Shown piece after piece: positions 1 through 13,458 of a DNA stretch of 64,000 nt. Source of the DNA: CALFXN01 sp937957815 (GTDB taxonomy: Bacteria; Synergistota; Synergistia; Synergistales; Aminobacteriaceae); NCBI GenBank assembly GCA_036788195.1, contig DAIQNX010000016.1, forward strand, positions 5,459 to 69,458. Reading direction: 5' to 3'. A model generated the notes under the pieces. That model searched no databases, had not been told where the DNA came from, and saw only the letters and a program-made list of their open reading frames with translations. The translations under genes were made by a program, and so were the position numbers. Numbering within the stretch: position 1 is the stretch's first letter; each line of letters begins with the position of its first letter.

Positions 1-3000
1 GCACTCCCGTCGCGGGGTGCAGTATATCTTCGAGTGCCGTCCGACCCATGATCCGTTCCGAAAGCGAGATCATGACCTTTCCGTCTTGAAGGAGCGGTCG
101 GATGCGGACGCCTTTGTCCGTTCCGCAATCCTTCCCTGTGACGATAATATCCTGCGCAACGTCGACGAGACGCCGGGTGAGGTATCCCGACTTGGCCGTT
201 CTGAGAGCCGTATCGGCGAGTCCCTTTCTTGCGCCGTGCGTGGAAAGGAAGTACTCGAGCATATTCAATCCCTCGCGGAAATTGGCCGTTATCGGATAGT
301 CGATGATGCGTCCCGACGGGTCCGACATCAGTCCGCGGATACCCGCCATCTGCCCCATCTGGCTTTTGCTTCCGCGAGCGCCGGAGTCGACCATCATTCG
401 GATCGGGTTGTCCGGCTCCATGTTTTCGAGTATGCCGTCGGCAATCGTCCGTGACGCCTCCGACCAGAGAGTCTCTTTCTGAAACAGATATTCGTCCGAT
501 GTCAGGATACCCATGTTGTATTCGGACTTGAGTTCTTCGTCCTGTTCAAGCGACTTGTCTGTCACAATTTTTTTCTGCTCAGGGATGATGATGGAATTGA
601 CCCCGAAGCTGATTCCGCTCATCGTCGCCCAGTGATACCCCAGTGTCTTCACGGCATCGAGGGTTTTCACGATCGATACGCGATCGACGACCTCGTACGC
701 GTCGTCAATAAGCTTACCGATATCCTTCTTTCCGAGCTGCTTGTTGATGAATCTCAGCTTAGCCGGCAGAACGCTGTTGAAGAGCACGCGCCCGGGGCTC
801 GTTTCGATCCATCCGTTTCTGTCGTTTGCGACTTTCCACGAAGAATCCGCTTTCAGGAACACCTTCGAGTTGACATTGACGACCCCATGATCCACTGCGA
901 TCAGGACATCGTCGATACTGCCGAAACGCATTCCTTCGCCCAGTTTTCCGGGGCGAAGGTCAGTCAGATAGAAAATTCCGAGGACGATATCCTGTGTCGG
1001 AATGACGATCGGTTTTCCGCTCGCCGGAGACATCAGATTGCTCGCGGAAAGCATCAGCAGCCGTGCCTCGGCCTGGGCTTCGATGGACAACGGAACGTGA
1101 ACGGCCATCTGATCTCCGTCGAAGTCCGCGTTGAACGCGGTGCAGACCATCGGGTGAAGGCGAATCGCCTTCCCCTCCATAAGGACCGGTTCGAACGCCT
1201 GAATCCCGAGCCGGTGCAATGTTGGTGCACGATTCAGCAGAACGGGGTGATCGCGGATGATCTCCTCAAGAATTCCCCATATCTCATCGCGGCCGCGTTC
1301 TATGAGGCGTTTTGCGCTCTTCACGTTCGGAGCGAGCCCCCGCTCCACAAGCTGGCGGATAACGAACGGCTTGAAAAGTTCGAGTGCCATCTGTTTCGGC
1401 AGACCGCACTGATAGAGCCGGAGCTGCGGCCCGATGACGATGACCGAGCGGCCTGAATAGTCGACGCGCTTTCCGAGAAGATTCTGCCGGAAACGGCCCT
1501 TCTTTCCTCGAAGCAGATCCGTCAGGCTTTTCAACGGCCGGTTTCCGGCCCCTAGGACCGCCTTGCCCATGCGGCCGTTATCGATGAGGGCATCGACGGC
1601 CTCCTGGAGCATGCGCTTTTCGTTCCGGACGATGATCTCCGGCGCGTGCAGCTCCTGGAGCTTCCGAAGCCGGTTGTTCCGGTTGATGACCCTGCGATAG
1701 AGGTCGTTGAGGTCGGACGTCGCGAATCGCCCTCCGTCGAGCTGCACCATCGGTCGCAGATCGGGCGGAATGACGGGGAGGACTTCGAGGATCATCGACG
1801 TCGCCTGAGAATCGCTCTTTCTGAAATCCTCGGCGACCTGCAACCGCTTGATGAGTTTTCTCTTTTTCTGCCCCGTACTTTCGGAAATCTCCTCGCGAAG
1901 CGACCCGGCGAGCAACTCGAGGTCAATCCGCTCGAGAAGCGTTTTCACTCCCTCTGCGCCGATCCCGGCCTCGAACTTCTTGTCGTAAAGCGAACAGAGC
2001 CGATACTCCCGCTCGAGGATGATGTCCGCAACCACGAACGGCGAGGTCCCCTCCTCAATGACGATGTAGCAGGGGTCCTCGACCGTGATCTTTTCCTGCT
2101 GGACAGTAAAACGTCCCGGATATTTCTGGCTGAACGACTGGAGTTCCGTCTCGGAAATCACGTCATTCTTCGCGAACGGCAGTCGCGCCGCAGCAGTAAT
2201 GATAAATGCCTCCTGATTGCCCTGAAGAGCGCGATTCGCGTCGACGCCAAGCTCCAGGGCCAGAAGTCGCTGGTATTCCGATTGCGGGATCAGATCCCCG
2301 ACCCTGTAATGGAGGGTTTCGGGAACAATCTGCAGCTCGAACGCCGGTTCCGCCTTGAACAGATCGTCGCCATATTCGGTTTTGTAGCGGGCCAGCTGTT
2401 GCGCTGTGACGACATCCCCATCGCGAACCGGGATATCGTTGACGGAAACAACTTTATATGCTTTTTCCGCCTTGAATTTCGTTGGGTCGTAATGAGTGTG
2501 AACCTTAACTTCCTTTTCGGAAATGACGTCGCCTTTTCGCGCGAGATCCGTCCTCCGGCCATCGGAAACGATCTTGTACGCCTCCTCGAGCCTGCGCGTC
2601 GGCGCAAAATAAACAACCTTTTCGAGATCCTTCGTGCTCGCCCCAAGGAGGAGACTCAGACGACTCGGGATTCCCCGGAGATACCATATATGGACGACCG
2701 GAGCCGCAAGTTCGATATGTCCCATGCGCTCCCTGCGAACCCGATTGTCGGTTACCTCTACGCCGCAACGGTCACACACGATCCCCCGGAACTTCGGGCC
2801 GCTGCGCTTGTATTTTCCGCACGCGCACTCGTAACTTTTCGTCGGTCCGAAGATACGTTCACAGAAAAGGCCGTCTTTTTCGGGACGGAGTGTCCTGTAA
2901 TTGATCGTCTCGGGTTTTTTGACCTCGCCGCTCGACAGCTCTCGAATCCGCTCCGGACTTGCGAGCTTGATCCGGACACCGACAATTTCACGTTTCGACA

Positions 3001-3001
<1 letters not shown>
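1..3001 (-). CDS. rpoC: DNA-directed RNA polymerase subunit beta' (3' end outside window)
   Basis: Largest catalytic subunit of RNA polymerase. The first 1000 codons are visible and the gene runs off the left edge. The ATG at 3001-2999 overlaps the rpoB stop by one base (TAATG). The amino-terminal zinc ribbon is present with Cys59, Cys61, Cys76 and Cys79. The Mg-binding active-site motif NADFDGDQM is at residues 624-632 (1106-1132). In E. coli this motif lies near residue 460, so about 165 extra residues lie between the zinc ribbon and the catalytic core, mainly residues 150-320. The sequence PPDLRPMVQLDGGRFATSD typical of the family follows that insertion. No frameshift seen. Confidence 0.98.
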
Positions 3002-6600
<3,599 letters not shown>

Positions 6601-6621
6601 GGGACCGATGACCTCCCTATC

Positions 6622-6649
6622 TCTCTATAAGGGGATGTGACACTGACAA
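6622..6649 (-). promoter_or_regulatory. Possible rpoB promoter
   Basis: TTGTCA (6644-6649) and TAGAGA (6622-6627) with a 16-base spacer lie between the tRNA-Leu terminator and rpoB. The -10 is poor. It is proposed mainly because a terminator just upstream requires a start here. Confidence 0.3.
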
Positions 6650-6658
6650 GCTATGACA

Positions 6659-6704
6659 ATAGCAAAAAGGTTGTAGCGTGTCAATGACACACCACAACCT
6701 TTTT
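6659..6704 (-). terminator. Terminator after tRNA-Leu
   Basis: Long inverted repeat (6664-6703): AAAAAGGTTGT...ACAACCTTTTT with two near-matches and a 3-base loop. The flanking A and T runs make it able to work in both directions. It ends the tRNA-Leu transcript before rpoB. Confidence 0.8.
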
Positions 6705-6715
6705 CGGCATTATTA

Positions 6716-6802
6716 TGGTGCCGGGACGGGGACTCGAACCCCGACAGGCGTTAGCCCACTAGAACCTGAATCTAGCGCGTCTACCAGTTCCGCCATCCCG
6801 GC
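6716..6802 (-). tRNA. tRNA-Leu (anticodon CAG)
   Basis: 87 bases with a long variable arm, a 7-base acceptor stem starting GCCGGGA, the T-loop sequence GGTTCGAGTCC and an encoded CCA end. The anticodon loop TTCAGGT between CTAGA/TCTAG arms gives CAG, reading CTG leucine codons. Confidence 0.97.
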
Positions 6803-6817
6803 TCTTTCACGCGGGCT

Positions 6818-6846
6818 ATTGTAGCAAGGGTATCATGGTTTGGCAA
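6818..6846 (-). promoter_or_regulatory. tRNA-Leu promoter
   Basis: TTGCCA (6841-6846), a 17-base spacer and TACAAT (6818-6823). Both hexamers match 5 of 6 consensus positions. The expected start is about 9 bases before the mature tRNA 5' end. Confidence 0.75.
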
Positions 6847-6899
6847 GCGTTCCGCAGCAATCGCTCTCCGACATTTCCCCATCCGTTTTCCCCATCTCT

Positions 6900-7892
6900 T
6901 CAGTCCTCTCCGGAGGCCCTCTTCAGACGATCCCGGATAGCCCGGCCAAGCCCTTCCTCTTCCGGCCATTCCGCGACAATAACCGCAGCGCCGCAGCGTT
7001 CCAGCTCTCTCATCGCGGAAAAGAGCCCACGTGCATAGTTTTCCGGGTCCCGGAAAAGGATCGAACGGAGCGTTTCCGCCGGAAAGGTCCGTATCCCCAT
7101 ATACGCAACCGGCTTCCGCAGGGCTTTCGTTTCGATCAGAAGCAGCGCTTCGGCTTCATTCGTTCCATTCCACGTCACGAGAGGGATTCCGGGCGCGTAG
7201 TGACGGAATCTCGTCCCGGGAGAACGCTTCAGGAGATGTTCCCCTTCCGGAGAACGTACGATGCCGGCGACTGTTGCGAGATCTTCGACCGATGTTCCGC
7301 CCGGACGAAGCAGGACGACATCGTCTCCGGTGACGTCGACAACGGTCGATTCCACGCCGAAACGTGTCGCTCCCCCGTCGAGAATCAGGTCGACCCTTTC
7401 GCCGAGGTCTTCGAGTACACTCGCCGCGTTCGTCGGACTCGGACGTCCACTCCTGTTCGCACTGGGTGCAGCGATCGGAAACCTCGTCCGCTCGATGAGG
7501 GCCAAAGCGACCGGATGCGCCGGCATCCGTATCGCGACGGTATCGAGCCCTCCCCGCACCTCGGCCGGAACGACGCGCAAAGCCGAAAGAACGATCGTCA
7601 ACGGCCCCGGCCAGAATCTGTCTATGAGCAACCGAGCCCTGTCCGTTAGAACGGCAAGCTCTTCGACATCCTTCATCGAAGCCACGTGAAGGATGAGCGG
7701 ATTCGACGAAGGTCGCCCCTTCGCGGCGTAGATGCGTCGTGCGGCTTCGGGATCGAGGCCGTTCCCGCCGAGGCCGTACACCGTTTCCGTCGGAAACGCG
7801 ACGAGACCTCCTTCCGCTAGTATCCGGGCTGCCCTGGCGATGATTCTTTCGTCCGGATTCCACGGATCGACGCGAACGACAGCTTCCCGCAT
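6900..7892 (-). CDS. tsaC: Threonylcarbamoyl-AMP synthase (Sua5 type)
   Basis: Makes threonylcarbamoyl-AMP from threonine, bicarbonate and ATP, the first step of t6A37 modification of ANN-decoding tRNAs. 330 residues: a YrdC domain over about residues 15-205 with the opening FPTETVYGLG, KGRPSSNPL and the SANRSG segment, then a C-terminal Sua5 domain, so it is the long Sua5 form rather than the short TsaC form. It lies 6 bases after tgt, another tRNA modification gene. Its pathway partner tsaD is also in this window (49429-50484). Confidence 0.95.
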   Translation of the reverse strand: MREAVVRVDPWNPDERIIARAARILAEGGLVAFPTETVYGLGGNGLDPEAARRIYAAKGRPSSNPLILHVASMKDVEELAVLTDRARLLIDRFWPGPLTIVLSALRVVPAEVRGGLDTVAIRMPAHPVALALIERTRFPIAAPSANRSGRPSPTNAASVLEDLGERVDLILDGGATRFGVESTVVDVTGDDVVLLRPGGTSVEDLATVAGIVRSPEGEHLLKRSPGTRFRHYAPGIPLVTWNGTNEAEALLLIETKALRKPVAYMGIRTFPAETLRSILFRDPENYARGLFSAMRELERCGAAVIVAEWPEEEGLGRAIRDRLKRASGED

Positions 7893-7898
7893 CCTCCG

Positions 7899-9017
7899 TC
7901 ACTCCTCCGGCGCCGCGCCGTAGGACGCGGTGAAATGATCGCGAAATTCGAGGAAGCGGCCATCTATGATCGCCTGCCGCATCTTCTCCGCGAGGGAGAC
8001 GAGAAAGCGAAGGTTGTGCCAGCTGCACAAACGCGACGAAAGGATCTCACCCGACCTGTGGAGATGCCGGACATACGCCCGCGTGTACGTACGGCACGCA
8101 TGGCAGTCGCACGTCGGGTCGAGCGGGGAGAAATCGCGTTCGTATATCTTGTTCTTGATGTTGATCGGACCGCGGGAAGTCAGGAGCGTTCCGTTCCGGC
8201 CGTTCCGGGTCGGCAGGACGCAATCGAACATATCGACGCCGCGCGCGACGCCCTCCACGAGATTCAACGGGTGACCGACTCCCATGAGGTACCTCGGCTT
8301 CCCGAACGGCAAAACGGGATTGAGGACATCGAGGATCCGGTACATATCCGAATGACTCTCACCGACGGAGAGTCCTCCGATGGCGTACCCGGGGAATTCC
8401 ATCGGCGTCAGTTCCGCGGCCGACCGGATTCTCAGATCCTCGAAGACGGACCCCTGAACGATGCCGAAGAGGGCGTTCCCCCATCCTCTCCACGCCTCGA
8501 GCGATCGTTCTGCCCAGAGAGTCGTCCGTCGAACGCCTTCTTCCGCCTGGACGCGCGTGCACGGATACGGAACGCACTGGTCGAAGCACATGGCGATGTC
8601 GCTGTCAAGCGAACGTTGCACTTGCGTTGCCCGTTCGGGCGTCATGAAGTGCCGGCTCCCGTCGAGGTACGACTGGAACTCGACTCCTTCATCCGAAATT
8701 CGGTTGAGCGAGGCGAGCGAGAACACCTGGAAGCCTCCGCTGTCGGTCAGGATGCTCCGGTCCCACGACATGAAGGAATGAAGCCCGCCCGCGTCCCTTA
8801 TGAGGTCTTCTCCGGGACGGAGGTACAGATGGTATGTGTTCGAGAGGATGATCTGCGCCCCGAGTTCCTTCAGCTCGAACGGAGCCATCGCCTTGACGGT
8901 CGCCTGAGTTCCGACGGGCATGAAGACGGGCGTTTTCAGAACCCCGTGGGGCGTCTCGAATTCTCCGGCACGCGCGCCGGTCACGGGACATTGCGCGATG
9001 ACGCGGAACTCAAACAT
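7899..9017 (-). CDS. tgt: Queuine/preQ1 tRNA-guanine transglycosylase
   Basis: Exchanges guanine 34 for the queuosine precursor in GUN-anticodon tRNAs. 372 residues from ATG 9017, chosen because GAGGAG sits 9 bases upstream; a start five codons earlier lacks this. DSGGFQVFSLA holds one catalytic aspartate and VDMFDCVLPTRNGRNG the other. The zinc site is CDCHAC followed by CSWHN near the C-terminus. The start overlaps the tatD stop by 8 bases, implying translational coupling. No queuosine synthesis genes are nearby. Confidence 0.97.
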   Translation of the reverse strand: MFEFRVIAQCPVTGARAGEFETPHGVLKTPVFMPVGTQATVKAMAPFELKELGAQIILSNTYHLYLRPGEDLIRDAGGLHSFMSWDRSILTDSGGFQVFSLASLNRISDEGVEFQSYLDGSRHFMTPERATQVQRSLDSDIAMCFDQCVPYPCTRVQAEEGVRRTTLWAERSLEAWRGWGNALFGIVQGSVFEDLRIRSAAELTPMEFPGYAIGGLSVGESHSDMYRILDVLNPVLPFGKPRYLMGVGHPLNLVEGVARGVDMFDCVLPTRNGRNGTLLTSRGPINIKNKIYERDFSPLDPTCDCHACRTYTRAYVRHLHRSGEILSSRLCSWHNLRFLVSLAEKMRQAIIDGRFLEFRDHFTASYGAAPEE

Positions 9018-9798
9018 TCGTTTTCTCCTCAATTCCGAACAACTTCACGAAATTCTCCCTGACGCGGAGCGAGAATTCTCCGACGTCCATGCCGCGGATC
9101 GTTGCAATCAGTTCGTACACCTCGACGACGTTGACCGGTTCGTTCCGTTTCCCGCGCCTGCTCTGCGGCGAGAGATACGGCGAGTCGGTTTCGCAGAGGA
9201 TCCGGTCGATCGGAATTCTCGACGCGACCGACCGGAGCTCCTCGTTTTTCCTGTACGTCACGGGCCCAGCGAAAGAAATTGAGTACCCGAGGTCGAGGAA
9301 CGAGACCGCATGCTCCCACCGGCCCGAAAAGCAGTGGATCACCCCCGTCGTTCCGTTCCCGTCACGGCCGAGGATCCGGATCGCGTCGTCGAATGCGTCC
9401 CGAACGTGGATCACGACTGGGAGACGTTCGCGCTTCGCCCACTCGAGGTGCATCGAGAACACCGCCTGCTGCTCGGAACGAGGCGAAAAATCATAGAAGT
9501 AATCGAGCCCTGTTTCGCCGATCGCAGAAACGGCTCCGTCGCGGGCGAGCGCGACGAGATCGTCGGGAAGTCCCGAAGAGACCGATGCCGCTTCGTGCGG
9601 ATGAACGCCGATCGCAGCAGACACGCCGTCGTATTCGCGCGCGAGATCGACGGCATGTCTGCTCGTCTCCGGATTTCCGGCAACGGCCATCAATCGTTCG
9701 ACTCCAGCGGTTCTCGCCCGCTCGATCGCGTCTTTCGGCCCTTCCGGGAACGCCTTTTCGTCAAGATGACAATGAGAATCGATGAATCGTCCCTTCAT
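9010..9798 (-). CDS. tatD: TatD family metal-dependent DNase/hydrolase
   Basis: TIM-barrel metal hydrolase, 262 residues. Metal ligands are visible in FIDSHCHLD (His9, His11), GETGLDYFY, VIHVRDA, IHCFSG and ETDSPYLSP. The ATG at 9798 has GGGAG six bases upstream; a GTG two codons earlier has no room for a ribosome site. It lies just after the metG terminator, with only a few bases between the T-run and its ribosome-binding site, so it depends on read-through or an unseen promoter. TatD/YcfH proteins are 3'-5' exonucleases; the exact substrate here is not known. Confidence 0.93.
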   Translation of the reverse strand: MKGRFIDSHCHLDEKAFPEGPKDAIERARTAGVERLMAVAGNPETSRHAVDLAREYDGVSAAIGVHPHEAASVSSGLPDDLVALARDGAVSAIGETGLDYFYDFSPRSEQQAVFSMHLEWAKRERLPVVIHVRDAFDDAIRILGRDGNGTTGVIHCFSGRWEHAVSFLDLGYSISFAGPVTYRKNEELRSVASRIPIDRILCETDSPYLSPQSRRGKRNEPVNVVEVYELIATIRGMDVGEFSLRVRENFVKLFGIEEKTNV

Positions 9799-9812
9799 GT
9801 TCACTCTCCCAA

Positions 9813-9843
9813 TAAAACGGGCCTCTCCGTGAAGGGAGGCCCG
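9813..9843 (-). terminator. Terminator after metG
   Basis: GC-rich hairpin GGGCCTCCC..GGAGAGGCCC (9818-9843) followed on the minus strand by GTTTTATT. It lies 39 bases past the metG stop and abuts the tatD ribosome site. Confidence 0.85.
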
Positions 9844-9881
9844 GTATGACTTCGTCCTGTGTTGCCGGAATTCGGCAGGGT

Positions 9882-11831
9882 TCAGCTGACGCGGCTTCCG
9901 AGAGGGGCCGACTCATCCACCGTCAGGAGACCGAGCGCCGACTTGTCCTTTGGCCCCGCTGCCAGAAGCATTCCCCTGCTCTCGACACCGCAGAGCGTCG
10001 CCGGCTTCAGGTTCGCCACGACAATGATCCGCTTTCCGATGAGGTCCTGAGGCATGAAAAACTCCTTGATCCCCGAGACGATCTTCCGTTTCTCGTATCC
10101 GAGATCGAGATACAGGGCGTAGAGCTTCTTTGCCTTCGGGATTTCCTCGACCCCGATGACTTCCGCCACGCGCAGCTCCACGCCCTTGAACTGGTCGATC
10201 GCTATCTCCGGCTCGTGCTCGGCCGGCCCTCCCGGCCGTTCCGGCGCTTTTGCGGAGTTCTTCGCCGAGTCTTTCGCCTCGCGATCCTTCTTCCACTGCT
10301 CGACGTCGATCCTCGGGAAAAGGACGTCTCCCTTCCGCGTCTTCTGACCGGCGGGCGCACGGCGCAGGTCGACCGACGGGAAGCGTTCGTCGAGCGGATC
10401 CCCGGCAAATCCGAGCTGCGCGTACATTCTTTTCGCCGCATCCGGCATGAATGGTGCCATGAGGAGCGCGACGGCGCGCAACATGGCGAAGAGCGTCGAA
10501 AGGACCGTGTCGAGACGTTCTCCGTTCCCCTCCCGTCCGAGCTTCCAGGGCATTGTCTCGTCGATATACTTGTTGCCTCGTCCGAGCAACGCCCAGACGG
10601 CTTTCAGGGCTTCGTCGAACGCGAAGACGTCAAGTTTATCCCTGACCATCGCGAAGGTCCCGTCGATGAGGGCGAGGACGTCTTCGTCGACAGGAAGGAT
10701 CGCTCCGGGCGCGGGCACGACCCCGTCCCTGTAGTTCCCGATCATTTGCAGCGTCCGGTTCAGAAGGTTCCCGAGATCGTTCGCGAGGTCGGAGTTGACG
10801 CGCTGCACGAGCGCAAGTTCAGAGAAGTCGCCGTCGAGTCCGAACGGAACCTCTCTGAGGAGGAAGTACCGGAACGGATCGACGCCGTAGACCCTGGCCA
10901 TTTCGAACGGATCGACGACGTTCCCCTTCGATTTCGACATCTTCTCCCCCTCGACGGTCCACCATCCATGCGCGAACACGCAGACGGGGGGATTGAGGCC
11001 GAGCGCGAGGAGCATGATCGGCCAGATGACGCAGTGAAACCGGATAATGTCCTTGCCCACGAGATGCCGGACAGAGGGCCAGAATCGCGCGAATTTTTCG
11101 GGGTCGTCGAGGTAGCCGCACGCCGTGGCGTAGTTGATCAGCGCGTCGAACCAGACGTAGACGACGTGCCTGTTGTCACCGGGGACCGGGATCCCCCATT
11201 TGAGCGTCGTCCGGGAGATCGACTGGTCCCGCACTCCTGATCGCAGAAAGCTCACGATCTCGTTGTAACGGCTTTTCGGCAGGATCGCCTGCGGATTCGC
11301 CTCATAGTATGCGAGAAGCTGTTCCGCATACTTCGACGCCCGGAAGAAATAACTTTCCTCCTGCATCTGCACGAGCGGACGACCGCAGTCGGGGCACGTC
11401 CTGTTGTCTCCCATGCTGCTCTCCGGGACATACGTCTCGCACGGGACGCAGTACCACCCCTCGTAGGCCCCCTTGTAGATATCTCCCTGGTCCATGAGTT
11501 TTTTGAACATGCTCTGGACGACTCGTTCATGGCGTTCCTCCGTCGTCCGGATGAAGTCGTCGTTGGAGATGCCGAGAACCCCCCAGAGCTTCTTGAAATT
11601 CTGCATGGTGGTATCGGCCAGCTGCTGCGCAGTCATCCCCTTGGCCTCGGCGCTCTGCTGGATCTTCTGGCCGTGTTCGTCCGTCCCCGTAAGGAAGAAG
11701 ACGTCATCGCCGCGCATGCGCATGTGCCTGCACATGACGTCGGCGGCGATTGTCGTATAGGCGTGGCCGATATGCGGAATATCGTTCACGTAATAGATCG
11801 GAGTCGTGAGATAGAAGCTCTTGTCCGGCAT
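9882..11831 (-). CDS. metG: Methionyl-tRNA synthetase
   Basis: Charges tRNA-Met. 649 residues from ATG 11831, which has GGAGGGG 7 bases upstream; the open frame extends 63 codons further but through rsmI and without family similarity. HIGH motif at residues 20-23, KMSKS at 297-301, and a zinc knuckle Cys128-X2-Cys131 with Cys146-X2-Cys149. The last ~110 residues are an EMAP-II/Trbp111-type tRNA-binding domain used for dimerisation (IDQFKGVELRVAEV onward). It is the last gene of the long run beginning at 35.5 kb. Confidence 0.98.
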   Translation of the reverse strand: MPDKSFYLTTPIYYVNDIPHIGHAYTTIAADVMCRHMRMRGDDVFFLTGTDEHGQKIQQSAEAKGMTAQQLADTTMQNFKKLWGVLGISNDDFIRTTEERHERVVQSMFKKLMDQGDIYKGAYEGWYCVPCETYVPESSMGDNRTCPDCGRPLVQMQEESYFFRASKYAEQLLAYYEANPQAILPKSRYNEIVSFLRSGVRDQSISRTTLKWGIPVPGDNRHVVYVWFDALINYATACGYLDDPEKFARFWPSVRHLVGKDIIRFHCVIWPIMLLALGLNPPVCVFAHGWWTVEGEKMSKSKGNVVDPFEMARVYGVDPFRYFLLREVPFGLDGDFSELALVQRVNSDLANDLGNLLNRTLQMIGNYRDGVVPAPGAILPVDEDVLALIDGTFAMVRDKLDVFAFDEALKAVWALLGRGNKYIDETMPWKLGREGNGERLDTVLSTLFAMLRAVALLMAPFMPDAAKRMYAQLGFAGDPLDERFPSVDLRRAPAGQKTRKGDVLFPRIDVEQWKKDREAKDSAKNSAKAPERPGGPAEHEPEIAIDQFKGVELRVAEVIGVEEIPKAKKLYALYLDLGYEKRKIVSGIKEFFMPQDLIGKRIIVVANLKPATLCGVESRGMLLAAGPKDKSALGLLTVDESAPLGSRVS

Positions 11832-11869
11832 GTCCGTTCCCCTCCCTGCTCCCGCAACGCCGCGGGGCA

Positions 11870-12712
11870 TCAGTCGCGCCGCGCTTTTCCGGGAGTCTTT
11901 TCTGAAAAAAGATACTCCTTGACGCGGTTTTTCGGTACACCATACAACTGATTGATCGTTTTTACAATATCCCTCGCGTCGATTTGTTCCGCGAGCAATC
12001 TCCCGACCGCCCCGCGCCATTCGCTGTCAGCCGTTTCGCTGACCGGGGCTCCTCCGACCACGAGCACCATTTCGCCGCGAAGGACGTCGTTCCTCCGCAC
12101 TCGCTCCATAATGAGATCGAGCGTTCCCCTGATACTTTCCTGATGAATCTTCGAAATCTCCCGGACGAGCGCGGCGTTCCGGTTTCCGAAAACGGCCGCG
12201 ACAGATTCGATGTGGTCCGCGAGCTTGTGCGGAGAAACGTAGAAGATCATCGTCTGCGGAAGGGATCTGAGCACTTCGAGCGCCGCCTTCCTCTCTCCCG
12301 CCTTGTCCGGCAGAAAACCGAAGAACAGGAACGGATGGACGGGGAGTCCGGAAAGAAGGAGCGCGGGCACGAAGGCCGTGGCTCCCGGCAAAACGTCGAC
12401 GTCTATATCGGCCTGGAGGGCCGCTGCGATGATGTACGCGCCGGGGTCGGAGATCCCAGGGGTTCCGGCATCCGACACGAGGGCGACGCGTTCTCCGTCG
12501 AGCAGGCGTCCGACGAACTCATCCGTCCGGGAACGTTCGTTATGCGCGTGGTATGAGACGAGAGGCGTCCGAATCGCGTATCTCCGCGTCAGTATCGATG
12601 TCGTTCTCGTGTCCTCGCAGAGGATGATATCCGCCTCACGCAGGACGCGAATCGCTCGGAGAGTGATGTCTTCGAGATTTCCGACAGGCGTCGGAACGAC
12701 CGTCAGCGGCAT
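11870..12712 (-). CDS. rsmI: 16S rRNA (cytidine-1402-2'-O)-methyltransferase
   Basis: Tetrapyrrole-methylase-fold SAM enzyme that methylates the ribose of C1402 in the decoding centre. 280 residues with VVPTPVGNLEDITLRA at the start, LCEDTRTT, SDAGTPGISDPG and PGATAF, all diagnostic of RsmI. The ATG has GGAGGGG 6 bases upstream, and the start overlaps the stop of the preceding methyltransferase by 10 bases. It precedes metG by 38 bases. Confidence 0.96.
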   Translation of the reverse strand: MPLTVVPTPVGNLEDITLRAIRVLREADIILCEDTRTTSILTRRYAIRTPLVSYHAHNERSRTDEFVGRLLDGERVALVSDAGTPGISDPGAYIIAAALQADIDVDVLPGATAFVPALLLSGLPVHPFLFFGFLPDKAGERKAALEVLRSLPQTMIFYVSPHKLADHIESVAAVFGNRNAALVREISKIHQESIRGTLDLIMERVRRNDVLRGEMVLVVGGAPVSETADSEWRGAVGRLLAEQIDARDIVKTINQLYGVPKNRVKEYLFSEKTPGKARRD

Positions 12713-13458
12713 CCGTCCCCTCCCGGCGAATAGGCCCGTCTCGTGTCCTCGCTCTCTTCCCCGTCTCCTCCGCGCAGAAAGAACGGCGGTTCGACGAACA
12801 GTCCCTTCCCGGCGGCGCGGACGGCTTCGACGAGAACGACCGAAGCATACGCACCGGGACGATGATGCACGAAGCGAAGCCGTTTCGGTTCAAGCCGTAT
12901 CGCCGACATCGCGGCGAGAAGCTCGGATGTCCTGTCCGCTACAAAAACCATATAGAGCCTCCCTTTGTTCCGGAGAAGCCACTTCGCGGCCGCAAGGACG
13001 TCTTCGAGGGAACAGCACAGATCCTGTCTCGCCGTCGCGGAGGAAATCCCGGCGCTTCGACGATTCCTGCAGAGTTCATGATATGGAGGGTTCGTCACGA
13101 CCACATCCGCCGATTCTGAAGAAAACAGGTTTCTGACCTCGCGGAGGTCGCCGCAGATGAAGTTCACCCGATCGGAAAGACCGTTTTCCCCTGCGTTTCG
13201 TTTCGCGAGATCCGCAAGAGCGGGCTGGATCTCGACTCCGACAATGGGTCCGGCCAGCGGGAAACGGAGGCCCAGAAGAAGGGCTACAGCACCGGTGGCG
13301 GATCCGAGCTCGATCGTTTTCTCTCCGTTCCTGATGTACGCGAAATCAGAAAGCAGGACCGTATCCACGGAAACCCGCGGCCCTTCGGGGGGCTGCCACA
13401 TCCGGAGAGCTCCGCGCAGGATGTCGTCCCGCTTCTCAGACATGCATCCGTCTTTCAT
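12703..13458 (-). CDS. TrmN6-like N6-adenine methyltransferase
   Basis: Rossmann-fold SAM methyltransferase of 251 residues. ELGSATGAVALLL is the SAM-binding glycine loop and TNPPYHE is the NPPY motif of N6-adenine methyltransferases. Best match by pattern is the YfiC/TrmN6 group, which methylates A37 of tRNA1-Val, but the substrate cannot be fixed from sequence alone. ATG 13458 overlaps the smc stop in an ATGA junction and has GAGGA seven bases upstream. The gene pair with rsmI mirrors the yabB-yazA-yabC cluster of Bacillus. Confidence 0.85.
   Translation of the reverse strand: MKDGCMSEKRDDILRGALRMWQPPEGPRVSVDTVLLSDFAYIRNGEKTIELGSATGAVALLLGLRFPLAGPIVGVEIQPALADLAKRNAGENGLSDRVNFICGDLREVRNLFSSESADVVVTNPPYHELCRNRRSAGISSATARQDLCCSLEDVLAAAKWLLRNKGRLYMVFVADRTSELLAAMSAIRLEPKRLRFVHHRPGAYASVVLVEAVRAAGKGLFVEPPFFLRGGDGEESEDTRRAYSPGGDGCR

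Noticed and set aside
11832..12020. 63-residue extension of metG
   Set aside because: It overlaps rsmI, and the ATG at 11831 with GGAGGGG begins exactly at the expected start of methionyl-tRNA synthetases.
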